A DNA stretch of 64,000 bases from Deltaproteobacteria bacterium (GCA_011526105.1 WYAZ01000139.1:82866-146865), one strand, 5' to 3'. Counted from the stretch's first letter, positions 17,705 through 26,740 are shown. Notes: generated by a model not told the origin, from the sequence alone. Numbers and translations: made by a program.

Positions 17705-17757
17705 CACAGTGTAGGCACGCTCGCTACACCTCGGGCCGCGCTGAAGCAAGCCCGAAC

Positions 17758-18750
17758 TCAGGGCGGGCTGGGCTTTGTCGCAGCTTCGAGCATGCGCGGA
17801 ACACCGAGCTTTTCCGCGTACTCCGGCTGCGTGCTCACCAGCTTCTTCCACGCCTCGAGGCCGCGTGCCTCGCCCTGTTTGCTCCTGACCATCACCAGGC
17901 CAAACACGAACTGAACGATCGGTTCGGTGGGGTTCTCGGCGTACGCCTTTTCGATGGTGGAGACGGCCTCCGGTATCTTGCCTTGAGAGAACAAGGCCTC
18001 CGCTAGGCCCGCGAGCGCCATGCCGTCGCCCGGTTGAAAGCCGAGCGCGCGTCTGAACGCGGCCTCTGCGCCCGGGGCGTCTTGGTTGTCGGCCGCGCGC
18101 ATCGCGTCCGAGATCGCTTTGCCAAAGGGATTGAGCGCGCCGACCTCTTGGCCCGCCGCGCCTTCGTGCGCGCCGATGCGATCCGAGGGCGGTGGTGTGC
18201 TCGGCTGAGATGACGGGACGGCGCCTTCATCGGGCGGACCGAGGCTCTCCTCCATTCGCTTCAAGGCATCGCGTACGATGGGGCTCTGCGGATGCTCGGG
18301 CGCGACCTCGAGAAAACGCGTGAACAGCTCGCGAGAGCGGCGCATACCAACCTCGGACCCATCTTGGAGCAAGAGGAAGCTCGCCATGCGAAAGAGGCAC
18401 TCCGGCTGCCGAGGATTCTTCTCGATGCAGGTCTCGAGCGCCTTGTAGGCGTTCAAGGTGTAGCCGAGCTCGGTGTACACACGATGCAGTCCGAGCAGCG
18501 GCTCGGGCGCGCTCGGGCTCTGCTCCGCCGCGCTCTTGAGGATCTCTGCCGCTCCGAACAGATCGCCGCTCGCCTGCATCGTCATGGCCAGTTCGATGGT
18601 GATCGCCAGATCGTTCGGGCTCGCCCGCCGCTTGGCCTCGAGCTCCTGCACCCGCAGCACGAGCGCCGGATCCTTGGGGGCGGTGACCTCGACCTCGAGG
18701 CATGCGGTGGCCGCGAGCGCGAGGAGAACGAGAAACTGCGGCCTCGGCAT
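17758..18750 (-). CDS. TPR-repeat lipoprotein
   Basis: A 330-residue lipoprotein; the signal ends in the lipobox TAC near residue 18. Two groups of TPR helices are visible: residues about 35-150 (ASPNDLAITIELAMTMQASGDLFGAAEIL and following pairs) and about 225-310 (EAAFRRALGFQPGDGMALAGLAEALFSQGKIPEAVSTIEKAYAENP, in part), separated by a Pro/Ser-rich linker. TPR lipoproteins scaffold envelope complexes; no partner is evident. It follows folK on the same strand after 34 bases, so the two are probably cotranscribed. Confidence 0.86.
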   Translation of the reverse strand: MPRPQFLVLLALAATACLEVEVTAPKDPALVLRVQELEAKRRASPNDLAITIELAMTMQASGDLFGAAEILKSAAEQSPSAPEPLLGLHRVYTELGYTLNAYKALETCIEKNPRQPECLFRMASFLLLQDGSEVGMRRSRELFTRFLEVAPEHPQSPIVRDALKRMEESLGPPDEGAVPSSQPSTPPPSDRIGAHEGAAGQEVGALNPFGKAISDAMRAADNQDAPGAEAAFRRALGFQPGDGMALAGLAEALFSQGKIPEAVSTIEKAYAENPTEPIVQFVFGLVMVRSKQGEARGLEAWKKLVSTQPEYAEKLGVPRMLEAATKPSPP

Positions 18751-18784
18751 CGGGGGGCGATGCTGTAGACCACTGGGACCGGTG

Positions 18785-19276
18785 TCAAGCGCTAGGCAAC
18801 GCGACGATCTCACCGGGCGCGACCGAGAGATCAGCGAGGAGCGAACGCACCGAAAGGCCGAGGCCGGGCACCATCAGCTCGGGCGCGAGGTCCAACAGCG
18901 GCACGAGCACGAAGGCGCGGTGGTGCATCTCGGGGTGCGGGACCACGAGGCGCGGGCCCCGGAGGACGTCACCTCCATACAGCAGGATGTCCAGATCGAT
19001 GACCCTCGGGCCCCATCGGACGCTCTCGGTCCGGCCCAGCGCCTTCTCGAGCCTCTTCACGTGGTCGAGCAGCGCATCGGGGGTTTTGGTGGTCTCCACC
19101 TCCACGACCGTGTTGTAGTACTCGGGTTGTCCGGGCGGGCCGACCGGCGCGGTCTGGTAGATGGGCGCGCTTCGTGTGACGGAGAGCTCCTCGTCCGCGA
19201 GCTGTGCGGTCGCTCGGGCGATGGCCAGGGCGCGGTCGCCGAGGTTGGATCCCAAGGCGATGTACGCGCGGACCAC
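18785..19276 (-). CDS. folK: 2-amino-4-hydroxy-6-hydroxymethyldihydropteridine pyrophosphokinase
   Basis: FolK transfers pyrophosphate from ATP to hydroxymethyl-dihydropterin in folate synthesis. The 163-residue protein shows the signature YIALGSNLGDR at the start, YYNTVVEVET, the active-site block RWGPRVIDLDILLYG and LVVPHPEMHHRAFVLVPL. The GTG at 19276 places the start right before the first strand, as in other FolK proteins; a longer frame reaches into the divergent M20 gene. Other folate genes are not nearby. Confidence 0.94.
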   Translation of the reverse strand: MVRAYIALGSNLGDRALAIARATAQLADEELSVTRSAPIYQTAPVGPPGQPEYYNTVVEVETTKTPDALLDHVKRLEKALGRTESVRWGPRVIDLDILLYGGDVLRGPRLVVPHPEMHHRAFVLVPLLDLAPELMVPGLGLSVRSLLADLSVAPGEIVALPSA

Positions 19277-19310
19277 TCGGACAAGAGAACCCGCTCGCAG
19301 GGAGAAGTCG

Positions 19311-20345
19311 ATGGAAGATGCATCCGAGGTCGTGAAGCTCGCCCGCACGCTCGTAGAGATCCCGTCCGAGACCGGTCGGGAGGGACGGGTGGCGACAGAG
19401 ATGGCCGAGCAGCTCGAGAGCCGGGGCTGGAAAGTGACCCGTCAGCCCCTGCCCGGCGCCCCGGCGGGTGAGGCTCGGTTCAACGTGCTCGCGACGGCGA
19501 GCGACCGAGCCCCTCGGTTGGTGCTCACCACGCACCTCGACACCGTGCCTCCGGCGATCGAGTTCAGGGAGGACGCGGAGTACCTCTACGGGCGCGGCAC
19601 CTGCGATGCGAAGGGGATCCTCGCTTCGATGTGGATCGCGGCCGAACGTCTGCGCGAAGAAGGTCACAAGGACGTCGCGCTCCTCGGAGTGGTGGGTGAG
19701 GAGACCGACTCCATCGGCGCCAAACGGGTCACAGAGATCCTTCCGAAGGCCGATTGGATCATCGACGGTGAGCCCACCGAGCTCGGCCTGGTCAGCGCCG
19801 CCAAAGGCGTCTACTTGTTTCGAGCGGAGGTCGCGGGCGTGGCGGCGCATAGCGCATACCCGGAGCGAGGTGAGTCCGCGATCCACGAGCTGCTCAGATC
19901 CCTCGGGCGGTTGCTCTCCGAGTCACTACCCTCGGAAGACCGCTTTGGGCCGACCACCGTCAACGTGGGGCGCATCGAGGGCGGTGTAGCCGCCAACGTC
20001 GTGGCGCCTCACGCGGCGGCGGAGGTGATCATTCGGCTCGGGGCACCGCGCGCCTCGATCATTCCGATCGTTCACGAATTGCTCGGGCCCAAGGTGCGCA
20101 TCGAGGTTCGCTCCGAGAGTGAGCCCATCTCGATGCACGTGCCCGCCGGCTTCAGTGGTTCGCCGGTGGCCTTTGGCTCGGATGTGCCGTACTTGGCGCG
20201 CATCGGCACGCCTTTGCTCGTGGGGCCGGGCTCGATCTTCGACGCGCACACGGACGGCGAGAAGGTCAAAAAGGCCGACTTGGAGGCGGCGGTCGAGCTC
20301 TACGTCGACCTCGGGCGACGTCTGCTCGGTGAGGAGAAGGAGTGA
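19311..20345 (+). CDS. M20 family metallopeptidase (ArgE/DapE/CPG2 type)
   Basis: A 344-residue cytoplasmic di-zinc hydrolase. Zinc-binding and catalytic motifs are intact: HLDTVP (His75, Asp77), GRGTCDAKG with the bridging Asp, GEETDSIGA with the catalytic Glu pair, and DGEPTEL. The small lid domain follows (AEVAGVAAHSAYPERGESAI). Members remove acyl or peptide groups from amino acids; acetylornithine, succinyl-diaminopimelate and dipeptide substrates cannot be told apart from sequence. The ATG at 19311 has an AGGGAGAAG ribosome site. It is coupled to the adenosyltransferase gene by a GTGA overlap and is divergent from folK over about 35 bases. Confidence 0.92.
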   Translation: MEDASEVVKLARTLVEIPSETGREGRVATEMAEQLESRGWKVTRQPLPGAPAGEARFNVLATASDRAPRLVLTTHLDTVPPAIEFREDAEYLYGRGTCDAKGILASMWIAAERLREEGHKDVALLGVVGEETDSIGAKRVTEILPKADWIIDGEPTELGLVSAAKGVYLFRAEVAGVAAHSAYPERGESAIHELLRSLGRLLSESLPSEDRFGPTTVNVGRIEGGVAANVVAPHAAAEVIIRLGAPRASIIPIVHELLGPKVRIEVRSESEPISMHVPAGFSGSPVAFGSDVPYLARIGTPLLVGPGSIFDAHTDGEKVKKADLEAAVELYVDLGRRLLGEEKE

Positions 20346-20920
20346 GCATCATCATCAATCGCGTCTACACCAAGACCGGAGACGGCGGGTCCACGCGGCT
20401 CGCGGGTGGTCAGGTCGTGGCGAAGGACTCCCTGCGCATCGAGTGCTACGGCACGGTGGACGAGCTCAACGCGGTGCTCGGTCTGGCGGCCGAGTCCGTC
20501 GACGCTGAGGTACACGCCGCGCTCGGAAAGCGGCTGCGGCGCATTCAGAACGAGCTGTTCGATCTCGGCGGAGAACTCGCGACGCTGGCCGCCGACCGCC
20601 ACGAAAAGCAAGTCTTGATCTCGGACGCCGACGTCACACGCCTCGAAAGCGAGATGGACGAGGTCAACGCAGACCTTCCCACGCTGCGTTCCTTCATCCT
20701 CCCGGGTGGCGGAATGACCGCGGCCTTCCTTCACCAGGCCCGGACCGTGTGCCGGCGCGCCGAGCGCAGCCTCGTCACGATGCTCGAACGAGAGCCGGAG
20801 CGCCCCGTGTGTCTTCAGTATCTCAACCGGCTTTCCGACTGGCTGTTCGTCATGGGACGTCACGCGGCGGTGAGCTCCGGTCATGGCGAGGTGCTCTGGC
20901 GCCCGGGCGACCGCGGCTGA
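20342..20920 (+). CDS. pduO: PduO-type cob(I)alamin adenosyltransferase
   Basis: A 192-residue enzyme that transfers the adenosyl group of ATP to cob(I)alamin to make coenzyme B12. Motifs are the N-terminal ATP-binding TKTGDGGSTRLAGG, ECYGTVDELNAVLG, RSFILPGG, and the helix TVCRRAERSLV, followed by YLNRLSDWLFVMGRHA. All residues expected for the PduO family are present. The GTG start overlaps the M20 stop. No other cobalamin gene is near. Confidence 0.95.
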   Translation: MSIIINRVYTKTGDGGSTRLAGGQVVAKDSLRIECYGTVDELNAVLGLAAESVDAEVHAALGKRLRRIQNELFDLGGELATLAADRHEKQVLISDADVTRLESEMDEVNADLPTLRSFILPGGGMTAAFLHQARTVCRRAERSLVTMLEREPERPVCLQYLNRLSDWLFVMGRHAAVSSGHGEVLWRPGDRG

Positions 20921-20931
20921 GCGCGCTTTCC

Positions 20932-23838
20932 TCAGGGGTTGAGGAGGCGCTGAGCCTCGAAGAGCGAGAACGCTGCGCCCTCGGCCTCCACCACGCCAAA
21001 GAGCCCGTTCGCGCTGAAGAGCTGCGTGGGGGCACTCAGCGCGAGCCTCCCTCCGCGTCGTCCGCGTGCGAGGTCGAAGGCGGTGAGTGTGCCGTCCTCG
21101 AGTGAGACCAGCAAGAACGGGTCGGAGAGCGCGAGCAGGGCGACGGGTTTTTCGAGCGGAAGGACGCGAGCCGCCCGTCCGCGTTTCATGTCGTAGAGCG
21201 TGAGGCGCTTCTGGGACACGAGCAGGAGCCCGGCGCTCGTACCAAGGCTCTGCGTCACCGCTTCGTCTTTGGGGAGCTTGGTCTCGAACACGAGCTTCCC
21301 CGTGTCGGGCTCGACGCCGATGAGACGGGTGGCGGTGCGCAACACCAGCGTGTCGGCCGACAGATGAGCCGCCTCGACGCGTTCTTCGAAGGGGCGCATC
21401 CACCGCCGGGACCCGTCCACCTTCGAGAGCACATGAACGATCCCGAGATCGCTGTCGTCGACGAGCGCTACGAACTCGCTCGAGGCGTCGAGCAGTCGGA
21501 GCGTGCGCTCCTCGAAGCTTTGAGAGAACACCACCTCGCCGCGCTCGTTCTCGAGGCTCAAGACGAGTTCTTTCTCGGTCGAGAGGAAGTAGAGCCCACG
21601 ACCGTCGAGCGGACGTCGACCGCGCAGCGCTCGCAGCCCCTTTCCGGTCTTTGGATCGACGAGCTGATCATCGACGCGCACGAGGAGGCCCAGCGGCGCC
21701 GCCTGCTGCTTCGGCAGAGACCACAGAGCCTTCGAAGGTGCATTCGGCGCGACTGCCATGACCCGCCGCTCGAACTCCACGATGAGCACCTCATCCGTCG
21801 GGCTAAAGACCTGTCGAAGCGGGGCCTCTGTGGGCACGCGGGCCTTCATGCCGCTCAGCTTCGCGAGCTCGGTGTCGGCGGTCTCGTGAAGTGGATCCAA
21901 GCGAGGTGCTCTCTCGAGCACCCGATACCAAGCGGACGCGGCCACGTTTCTCGGGCTCGCGCGTGCGACGATGGCGAGGGCGTCGAGATCGTCCGGTTCG
22001 CTGGCCAGGATCTCTTCCGCCAGCTTCTTGGCCTGGGGGCCTCGGCCGCTCTGGACCGCGGCCTCGGCGAGGTCGCGCCGCACCTGAGCTTCGAAGACTC
22101 GCATTCTACGATCGTCGATCGGTGGCAGCCCGTACACCCCGCCGTCGGGCATGAGCGCCACTCCGCCGAGGTCCGAAAGCGCGGCAGCGGTCGGGCTGCC
22201 GGGGAGCTCGATGCGTTGCACGGTCTCGCCGCGCGCCGCGCCGAGCGCGAGGATCATCGAGCCGGCCTGGGCGAGCACGTGGTCTTTTCCGCTCACGAGC
22301 TGCTCGAAAGGCTGAGATGAGCGCGCTCGCATCACGATCCGCCCCTTGGCGTCCTTCCCGGTGAGCGTCGTTCGCCGCGCATCCGCGTGGACCAAGCCGC
22401 CGCCAGGTAGACGCGCCAGCGGGGTGCCCGCGCCACGCTCCAAGATCTTGACGAAGGGTCGGTCGGTTCCTCCGAGCGCGGTCACCATCGGGGGCTTCCT
22501 GGGCGCGCGGGTCGCGATGGCGATGCTGTCCTCGAACCCGACCGGCGGCCAGCTCGCCCCGAAGAGGTCCTTGTCCCAGACCACCAAGTTCGGGCTGCCA
22601 TTCCAAGTGAGCCTCGCGACGCGATCGCCCCCGAGCACCATGTAGAGGCCCGTGGGTTCCGAGTGCAGAGGACCGGAGAGCTCGTCTGGAAGATCGAGGG
22701 ACTCGACGAGCTTGCCGGAGTCTCTGGCCAGAACGAACAGGCGTGCGTCGCCGGGCACGATCAGTCGGTCGTCGAGCATCATCGGTCCCGCGACCAGGTT
22801 GTCCGTGAGCTCCTGGCGCCACAGCTCGCGGTCCTTCTCGAGTGAGAGCGCCACGACCTCGGAGCGACCGGCCAGCACCATGTCGCCGTCGCCGAGCGAC
22901 GCCTCTGGAGCGACACCATCGAGCGGAAACTCGCGCCGGAGCTTCGGGCTCGCCCCGAGATCCAGATCGATGACGCGATTCTCGGAGAAGGCGAGGGCGC
23001 GCTTGGGGCTCAGCATGACCACCTTGGGCTCGAGCTTGCTGACGCTCAGCGAGAGGCGCTCCTGGCCCGAAGCCAGATCGAGGATGAGCAGGCGCTCGCG
23101 CCCAAACAAGAAGACCAGCTCGGCTTCGACCTGCACCGAGTGGAGTTCGAGCTCAGGCGCCGCCGGCCGGTACCAAAGCGGGGCTGATACTCCGGCCGCG
23201 AGCTCGTTCTTCACCGCGAGCAGCAACGGATAGGCGCGCCCATGATCGCCTTTGGCGATCAGCCTCGAGGCGTCCAGCCATCGCTCGAGCACCGTGCTTC
23301 GAACGCGACCGTTCTTGGCCGGTGGCGCGACGACGGGCGCCGGCAGTCCCGAGAGACGTCGGCGGACGGCATCACCGATGGCGCCGGCCGAGTACGCCAG
23401 CGCCTCTTCGACGTGGTTCTGACAGGCGGCGGCGAGCGCTTCGTGATTGGCGGCGGCGAAGGCCGCGACCCGCGCGGGCTGCGGCAGATCCTTGGGCCAC
23501 ATGGCGTCGAAGGTGCTCTGGACGTCGCCGTACATGGTGCGGCGGTCGGCCGGTCGCCCGCGAACCAAGAGTTCGAGCGTGGTGTGGGGTCGCTCTGGGC
23601 GGGCGTCGTGCCGACCATCGATCACCACAAAGGCCTCCGCTCGCCGCGCCAGGTGAGCCAGGGTCTCGTCTTTCTGGAGGCCGGCGCGCAGAACCCGCAG
23701 GCTGGGGGCCAGTCGTAGAATCGAGGCTACGGTCTCGTTTGCCACGCAGGCCTCGAGGGTGTCCCGCTCGGGTACGACCACCAGGGTTTGGGCGGGGGCG
23801 GAGGCCATGAGGCCGGCGAGGAAGATGATCGCGTTCAC
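20932..23838 (-). CDS. Large secreted beta-propeller (PQQ/quinoprotein-like) protein
   Basis: A 968-residue protein with a signal peptide (cleavage near the APAQT segment). The first 200 residues are helical and Ala-rich. Two sets of beta-propeller blades follow: residues about 215-560 and about 660-950, with repeated strands such as LLILDLASGQERLSL, EVVALSLEKDRELWRQEL and DTGKLVFETKL that match PQQ-like repeats used by BamB and quinoproteins. A short TPR-like helical segment (about 570-640) sits between them. No enzyme residues are recognisable. It is divergent from the FecR-domain gene, 41 bases apart. Function unknown; periplasmic scaffold is likely. Confidence 0.85.
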   Translation of the reverse strand: MNAIIFLAGLMASAPAQTLVVVPERDTLEACVANETVASILRLAPSLRVLRAGLQKDETLAHLARRAEAFVVIDGRHDARPERPHTTLELLVRGRPADRRTMYGDVQSTFDAMWPKDLPQPARVAAFAAANHEALAAACQNHVEEALAYSAGAIGDAVRRRLSGLPAPVVAPPAKNGRVRSTVLERWLDASRLIAKGDHGRAYPLLLAVKNELAAGVSAPLWYRPAAPELELHSVQVEAELVFLFGRERLLILDLASGQERLSLSVSKLEPKVVMLSPKRALAFSENRVIDLDLGASPKLRREFPLDGVAPEASLGDGDMVLAGRSEVVALSLEKDRELWRQELTDNLVAGPMMLDDRLIVPGDARLFVLARDSGKLVESLDLPDELSGPLHSEPTGLYMVLGGDRVARLTWNGSPNLVVWDKDLFGASWPPVGFEDSIAIATRAPRKPPMVTALGGTDRPFVKILERGAGTPLARLPGGGLVHADARRTTLTGKDAKGRIVMRARSSQPFEQLVSGKDHVLAQAGSMILALGAARGETVQRIELPGSPTAAALSDLGGVALMPDGGVYGLPPIDDRRMRVFEAQVRRDLAEAAVQSGRGPQAKKLAEEILASEPDDLDALAIVARASPRNVAASAWYRVLERAPRLDPLHETADTELAKLSGMKARVPTEAPLRQVFSPTDEVLIVEFERRVMAVAPNAPSKALWSLPKQQAAPLGLLVRVDDQLVDPKTGKGLRALRGRRPLDGRGLYFLSTEKELVLSLENERGEVVFSQSFEERTLRLLDASSEFVALVDDSDLGIVHVLSKVDGSRRWMRPFEERVEAAHLSADTLVLRTATRLIGVEPDTGKLVFETKLPKDEAVTQSLGTSAGLLLVSQKRLTLYDMKRGRAARVLPLEKPVALLALSDPFLLVSLEDGTLTAFDLARGRRGGRLALSAPTQLFSANGLFGVVEAEGAAFSLFEAQRLLNP

Positions 23839-23879
23839 GTTCTTTGCCTCGGCTCGATCCGGCTATGATGGGTACGACC

Positions 23880-24962
23880 ATGCGAGCTCCGATTCAACAC
23901 CTCGGCCTCGTTCTCCCGATCTTCTTCGCGGTTTGCCTCCAAGAAGCGGCGGCCGAAGAAGCCGCGATCCGTCTGGCGGCGGCCCAAGGGACCGTCGAGA
24001 CCCGAGACGGGGCCTCCGAGTCGTATCGAAGAATCAAGGCGGGCGAAGTCATCGCCAGCGGGGCGCGGCTGCGGACCGGCGCCGACTCGAGCGCCACGCT
24101 CCGCTTTGCGGACGGCACCGAGAGCCGACTCCGCGCGAACACCGAGATATCGGTGCGCGCTCGCGACGAGGACAGGAGCAGCATCGCGCTCTTCTTCGGC
24201 CGGCTCTGGTCGAAGGTCGTCAAACGAACCGGGGGCGGCTCGAGCTACGAGGTGCGCTCCGCCAACGCGGCGGCTGGGGTCCGCGGCACCGAGTTCGAAG
24301 TGGGGGTGGCCCTCGACGGCTCGACCCGCGTGATCGTGAAGGAGGGTGAGGTCGCGGTGGGCGACGGCGAGGCCCGGCCGAAGCCGGCCTTGGGCGGTCA
24401 GATGGTCGAGGCCAGCGGGCGAGGCCGGCTGGGCAAGGTCGAGCGCGCGCCCGAGAACCCGGACTGGGACGGGTGGTTCTCGGCCCGGGCCAAAGAGATG
24501 GAGGCGAGAGGGCTCGAGGTCGCCAAGTCGCTCTCCGGTCGCTTGAACAAGCGAAAGAGCCAGCTCGAGCGCTTGGTCGGTCAGCAGAGGAGCCTCAGAG
24601 CCGAGATCGTCGCCCTCGAAAAACAGAAGAAGCAGGGCAAAGACGTCGGCCGCAGGCTCGAACGGAAGCTCGAGGAGCTCGAGCGCGTCACGATGAGGCT
24701 CGACAGCATGCAACAGCGGTTGCAGGGCGCCTTTGCCTTGTTCGAACGCTGGGGTGGAGCGGCGAAGGGCGGTCGTCTCGCGGAGGGGGACGCCATCTCA
24801 AAGCTCGCTCTGGACGTGCAGAAGATCGCGGCCGACTTCGCGGACATGATCGAAGAAGGCACGGACCTCTCCATCGAGGGCATGGACGAGATGATGGACG
24901 ACATGAAGAACGGAAAGGGCATGGAGCCCGGCGACAGCGCGGCGGACGAGCTTTTCCGCTGA
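23880..24962 (+). CDS. Secreted FecR-domain protein with long coiled coil
   Basis: A 360-residue protein with a signal peptide. Residues about 25-160 match the FecR periplasmic domain: AQGTVETRDG, GEVIASGARLRTGADSSATLRFADGTESRL split by short turns, the SYEVRSANAAAGVRGTEFEV core and VKEGEVAV. In FecR these residues sense a transducer; here there is no sigma/anti-sigma partner beside it. Residues about 195-300 are a highly charged helix with heptad-like Leu spacing, so a coiled coil is likely, and the end is Met/Asp/Gly-rich. The ATG at 23880 is preferred to the nearby ATG pair at 23865/23868. Confidence 0.88.
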   Translation: MRAPIQHLGLVLPIFFAVCLQEAAAEEAAIRLAAAQGTVETRDGASESYRRIKAGEVIASGARLRTGADSSATLRFADGTESRLRANTEISVRARDEDRSSIALFFGRLWSKVVKRTGGGSSYEVRSANAAAGVRGTEFEVGVALDGSTRVIVKEGEVAVGDGEARPKPALGGQMVEASGRGRLGKVERAPENPDWDGWFSARAKEMEARGLEVAKSLSGRLNKRKSQLERLVGQQRSLRAEIVALEKQKKQGKDVGRRLERKLEELERVTMRLDSMQQRLQGAFALFERWGGAAKGGRLAEGDAISKLALDVQKIAADFADMIEEGTDLSIEGMDEMMDDMKNGKGMEPGDSAADELFR

Positions 24963-25002
24963 GCTCGGGGCCCCGCGGCCAACCCGAACCGAAACGCCCT
25001 GT

Positions 25003-25024
25003 AAAGCCCGAAGATCGCTTTTTT
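25003..25024 (+). terminator. Weak terminator candidate after the FecR-domain gene
   Basis: AAAGC at 25003-25007 can pair with GCTTT at 25017-25021, and six T residues (25019-25024) follow. The stem is only five pairs, so this is tentative. Confidence 0.25.
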
Positions 25025-25090
25025 GAGAGGGTGGGGCGCGTCAAACGCCGCAAAAACGCCGTTTCCGTGCGTTTCAACGTCATCTGTCTA

Positions 25091-25118
25091 TTGCGGGTCC
25101 CATTCAAGTCCGATAGCT
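25091..25118 (+). promoter_or_regulatory. Promoter candidate for the histone-fold gene
   Basis: TTGCGG at 25091-25096 and GATAGC/ATAGCT at 25112-25118 are spaced 15-16 bases apart, in a locally AT-richer stretch about 80 bases before the histone-fold start. The -35 matches the sigma-70 consensus at three of six positions or better; the -10 is weak. Confidence 0.35.
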
Positions 25119-25197
25119 TCCGCGCCGCATTCGGCCCCACAGCCGCCTTTCGATGGGTTTGGCGGGGTTTTTGGGGCCGGAACAAGGAGCTTTAGCG

Positions 25198-25404
25198 ATG
25201 GGAACGAAGCCAATCAAGAAGCAGGAGCCGCGCGAGCTCTTGCTCGTTCAGAGCAAGGTCAAGGACTACATCCGGTCGAAGGACCTGATGTGCGCCAGCG
25301 ACCTCATCGACTCCCTCAACGAGGAAGTCTACGCGTTGCTCGACAAGGCCGGACACCGCACCCTCGAGAACGGCCGCAAGACCGCTCGTGGCAGCGACGT
25401 CTGA
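25198..25404 (+). CDS. Small histone-fold protein (bacterial histone/DUF1931-like)
   Basis: A 68-residue basic protein with a perfect AAGGAG ribosome site at 25184-25189. After a Lys-rich tail (residues 3-8) comes LLLVQSKVKDYIRSK (14-28), then a long amphipathic helix SDLIDSLNEEVYALLDKAG (34-52) and the ENGRKTARGSD end (57-67). This matches the pattern of the Bdellovibrio histone HBb and related single histone-fold proteins: SKVK at the first helix, a central long helix and an R-K-T loop before an aspartate that caps the last helix. The last helix is very short here. Histones bend and compact DNA as dimers. Assignment rests on pattern recall; a structure prediction would settle it. Confidence 0.78.
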   Translation: MGTKPIKKQEPRELLLVQSKVKDYIRSKDLMCASDLIDSLNEEVYALLDKAGHRTLENGRKTARGSDV

Positions 25405-26707
25405 ATCCGTAGGTCCAGCCGACAAACCACCCTCCGCCTCGGCTCCTTGTCGTCCAGCGTATCGCAACCACGACGAGGAGCCAGGCGAAGAGGTCTAGCC
25501 CAAAAGGCCCATCTTCCCTCGGGCCCGTTTCACACTGACAGCCGTCCTCGACGGGGGCATCGATGGGACCCCCGTCGCTCGAGCTCTCGGAGACCGGCCG
25601 TCCCGCCCGCGTGTCGAGGGCCCCGGCGCCGCTCGTGGCGCGCGTGAACTCGATCTCGAGCTGAAGCCGCAGCGCCTCCAGCCTCTCGGCCTGCGCCCGC
25701 ACCTCGGGCAAAAGCGCGCTCTCGCCCGGCGCGGTGAGCAGCACAAAGGCCGCGCGCAGCGTCCGTGGGGCCTCGGGGAAAAGCGGCCGGCGAGCGCCCA
25801 AACCGGCCTCGATCGCGGAAAGGCTCAGCGGGACGCGGGTTCCGAGCACGATTTGTCCCACCGGGAGCTGCGCGTCCGCGGGGATGGGCGCTCCGGATTC
25901 GGTGCGTGCGTGGGCGACGAAGAAGGGCTCGGGCACCGCGCTGAGCGGGCTCAGGCCGAGCAAGTGGCGGTCGAAGGCGGAGTAGGTCGCGTCGCGGGCG
26001 ATCACGACGAAGCGCCCCTCGCCCTGGCCCCGAAAGGCGTGCCCGCCCAGGTACGAGCCTTCCGTGTGAAGCGCCGCGTGCCAGTGGGCTTTTTGGCGAC
26101 CCAAGATCGAGACCGGACCGCTCGAGGTCTGCACTTCGAGGTCGGCGTAGGCGAGGTGCATGTGACCGAGCTCGTGAAGGAGCAGCGTCATGAGTCGGCC
26201 CCCGTGCCGCTCGGGCTGCTTCAGGTTCGCCACGCCGATGATCGAGTGCGAACCGTACCGTTCGCGCTGATCGATCTCGGGGAGGCCGGTGCCCAGCGTC
26301 GTGTTGTGAATGGGCACGTAGTAGGCGGGCCCGCCGCCGCCGAGATCGACGAAGCTCGTGAAGACGACGAGCACCCCCGGCAGCTCACCCGCGGTCTCTG
26401 CGTACTGCGCCACCACGTTCGCGAGGTTGTTTACCTCTTCGTCGACGCGCAGACCCAAGCCGTCGGTCGAGGTGCTCACCGTTTCTGGCCCACCTTGGAG
26501 GATCCACACCTCACCGACGCGCGCCGCCGCGGGGCCGGCGGTGGATGTGGCCGGCCACGAACGCGAGGCAAAGCCCTTTTGGGCTTCGAAGGTGCCGGTG
26601 TGGAGGGGTGATGGGGCGCCCGCCTCGCAAGCGCAAAGCCCCAACAACACAGGAAGAAACGGCAGGGCCTTGACCCGAACCCCGGGCCGCGGGGAAGCTG
26701 CCTTCAC
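25316..26707 (-). CDS. Putative zinc metalloprotease lipoprotein with MYXO-CTERM-like anchor
   Basis: A 463-residue exported protein; the signal ends in a lipobox-like GLCAC at about residue 24. Near residue 180 is LLLHELGHMHLAYAD, an HExxH zinc motif with Asp seven residues after the second His, in the HExxHxxxxxD spacing of some metzincin relatives. The C-terminal part has DGCQCE, a hydrophobic stretch DLFAWLLVVVAI, then Arg-rich residues, the order of the MYXO-CTERM sorting tail. The open frame continues about 35 residues, antisense to the histone-fold gene, which it overlaps by 89 bases. Start is GTG at 26707, next to a divergent gene; a later start at a second GTG inside the signal region is possible. 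Confidence 0.75.
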   Translation of the reverse strand: MKAASPRPGVRVKALPFLPVLLGLCACEAGAPSPLHTGTFEAQKGFASRSWPATSTAGPAAARVGEVWILQGGPETVSTSTDGLGLRVDEEVNNLANVVAQYAETAGELPGVLVVFTSFVDLGGGGPAYYVPIHNTTLGTGLPEIDQRERYGSHSIIGVANLKQPERHGGRLMTLLLHELGHMHLAYADLEVQTSSGPVSILGRQKAHWHAALHTEGSYLGGHAFRGQGEGRFVVIARDATYSAFDRHLLGLSPLSAVPEPFFVAHARTESGAPIPADAQLPVGQIVLGTRVPLSLSAIEAGLGARRPLFPEAPRTLRAAFVLLTAPGESALLPEVRAQAERLEALRLQLEIEFTRATSGAGALDTRAGRPVSESSSDGGPIDAPVEDGCQCETGPREDGPFGLDLFAWLLVVVAIRWTTRSRGGGWFVGWTYGFRRRCHERSCGRSRGCGVRPCRATRRLPR

Positions 26708-26740
26708 GTGAAGTTTCGGCTCAAGCGACGGGTGAAGAAG

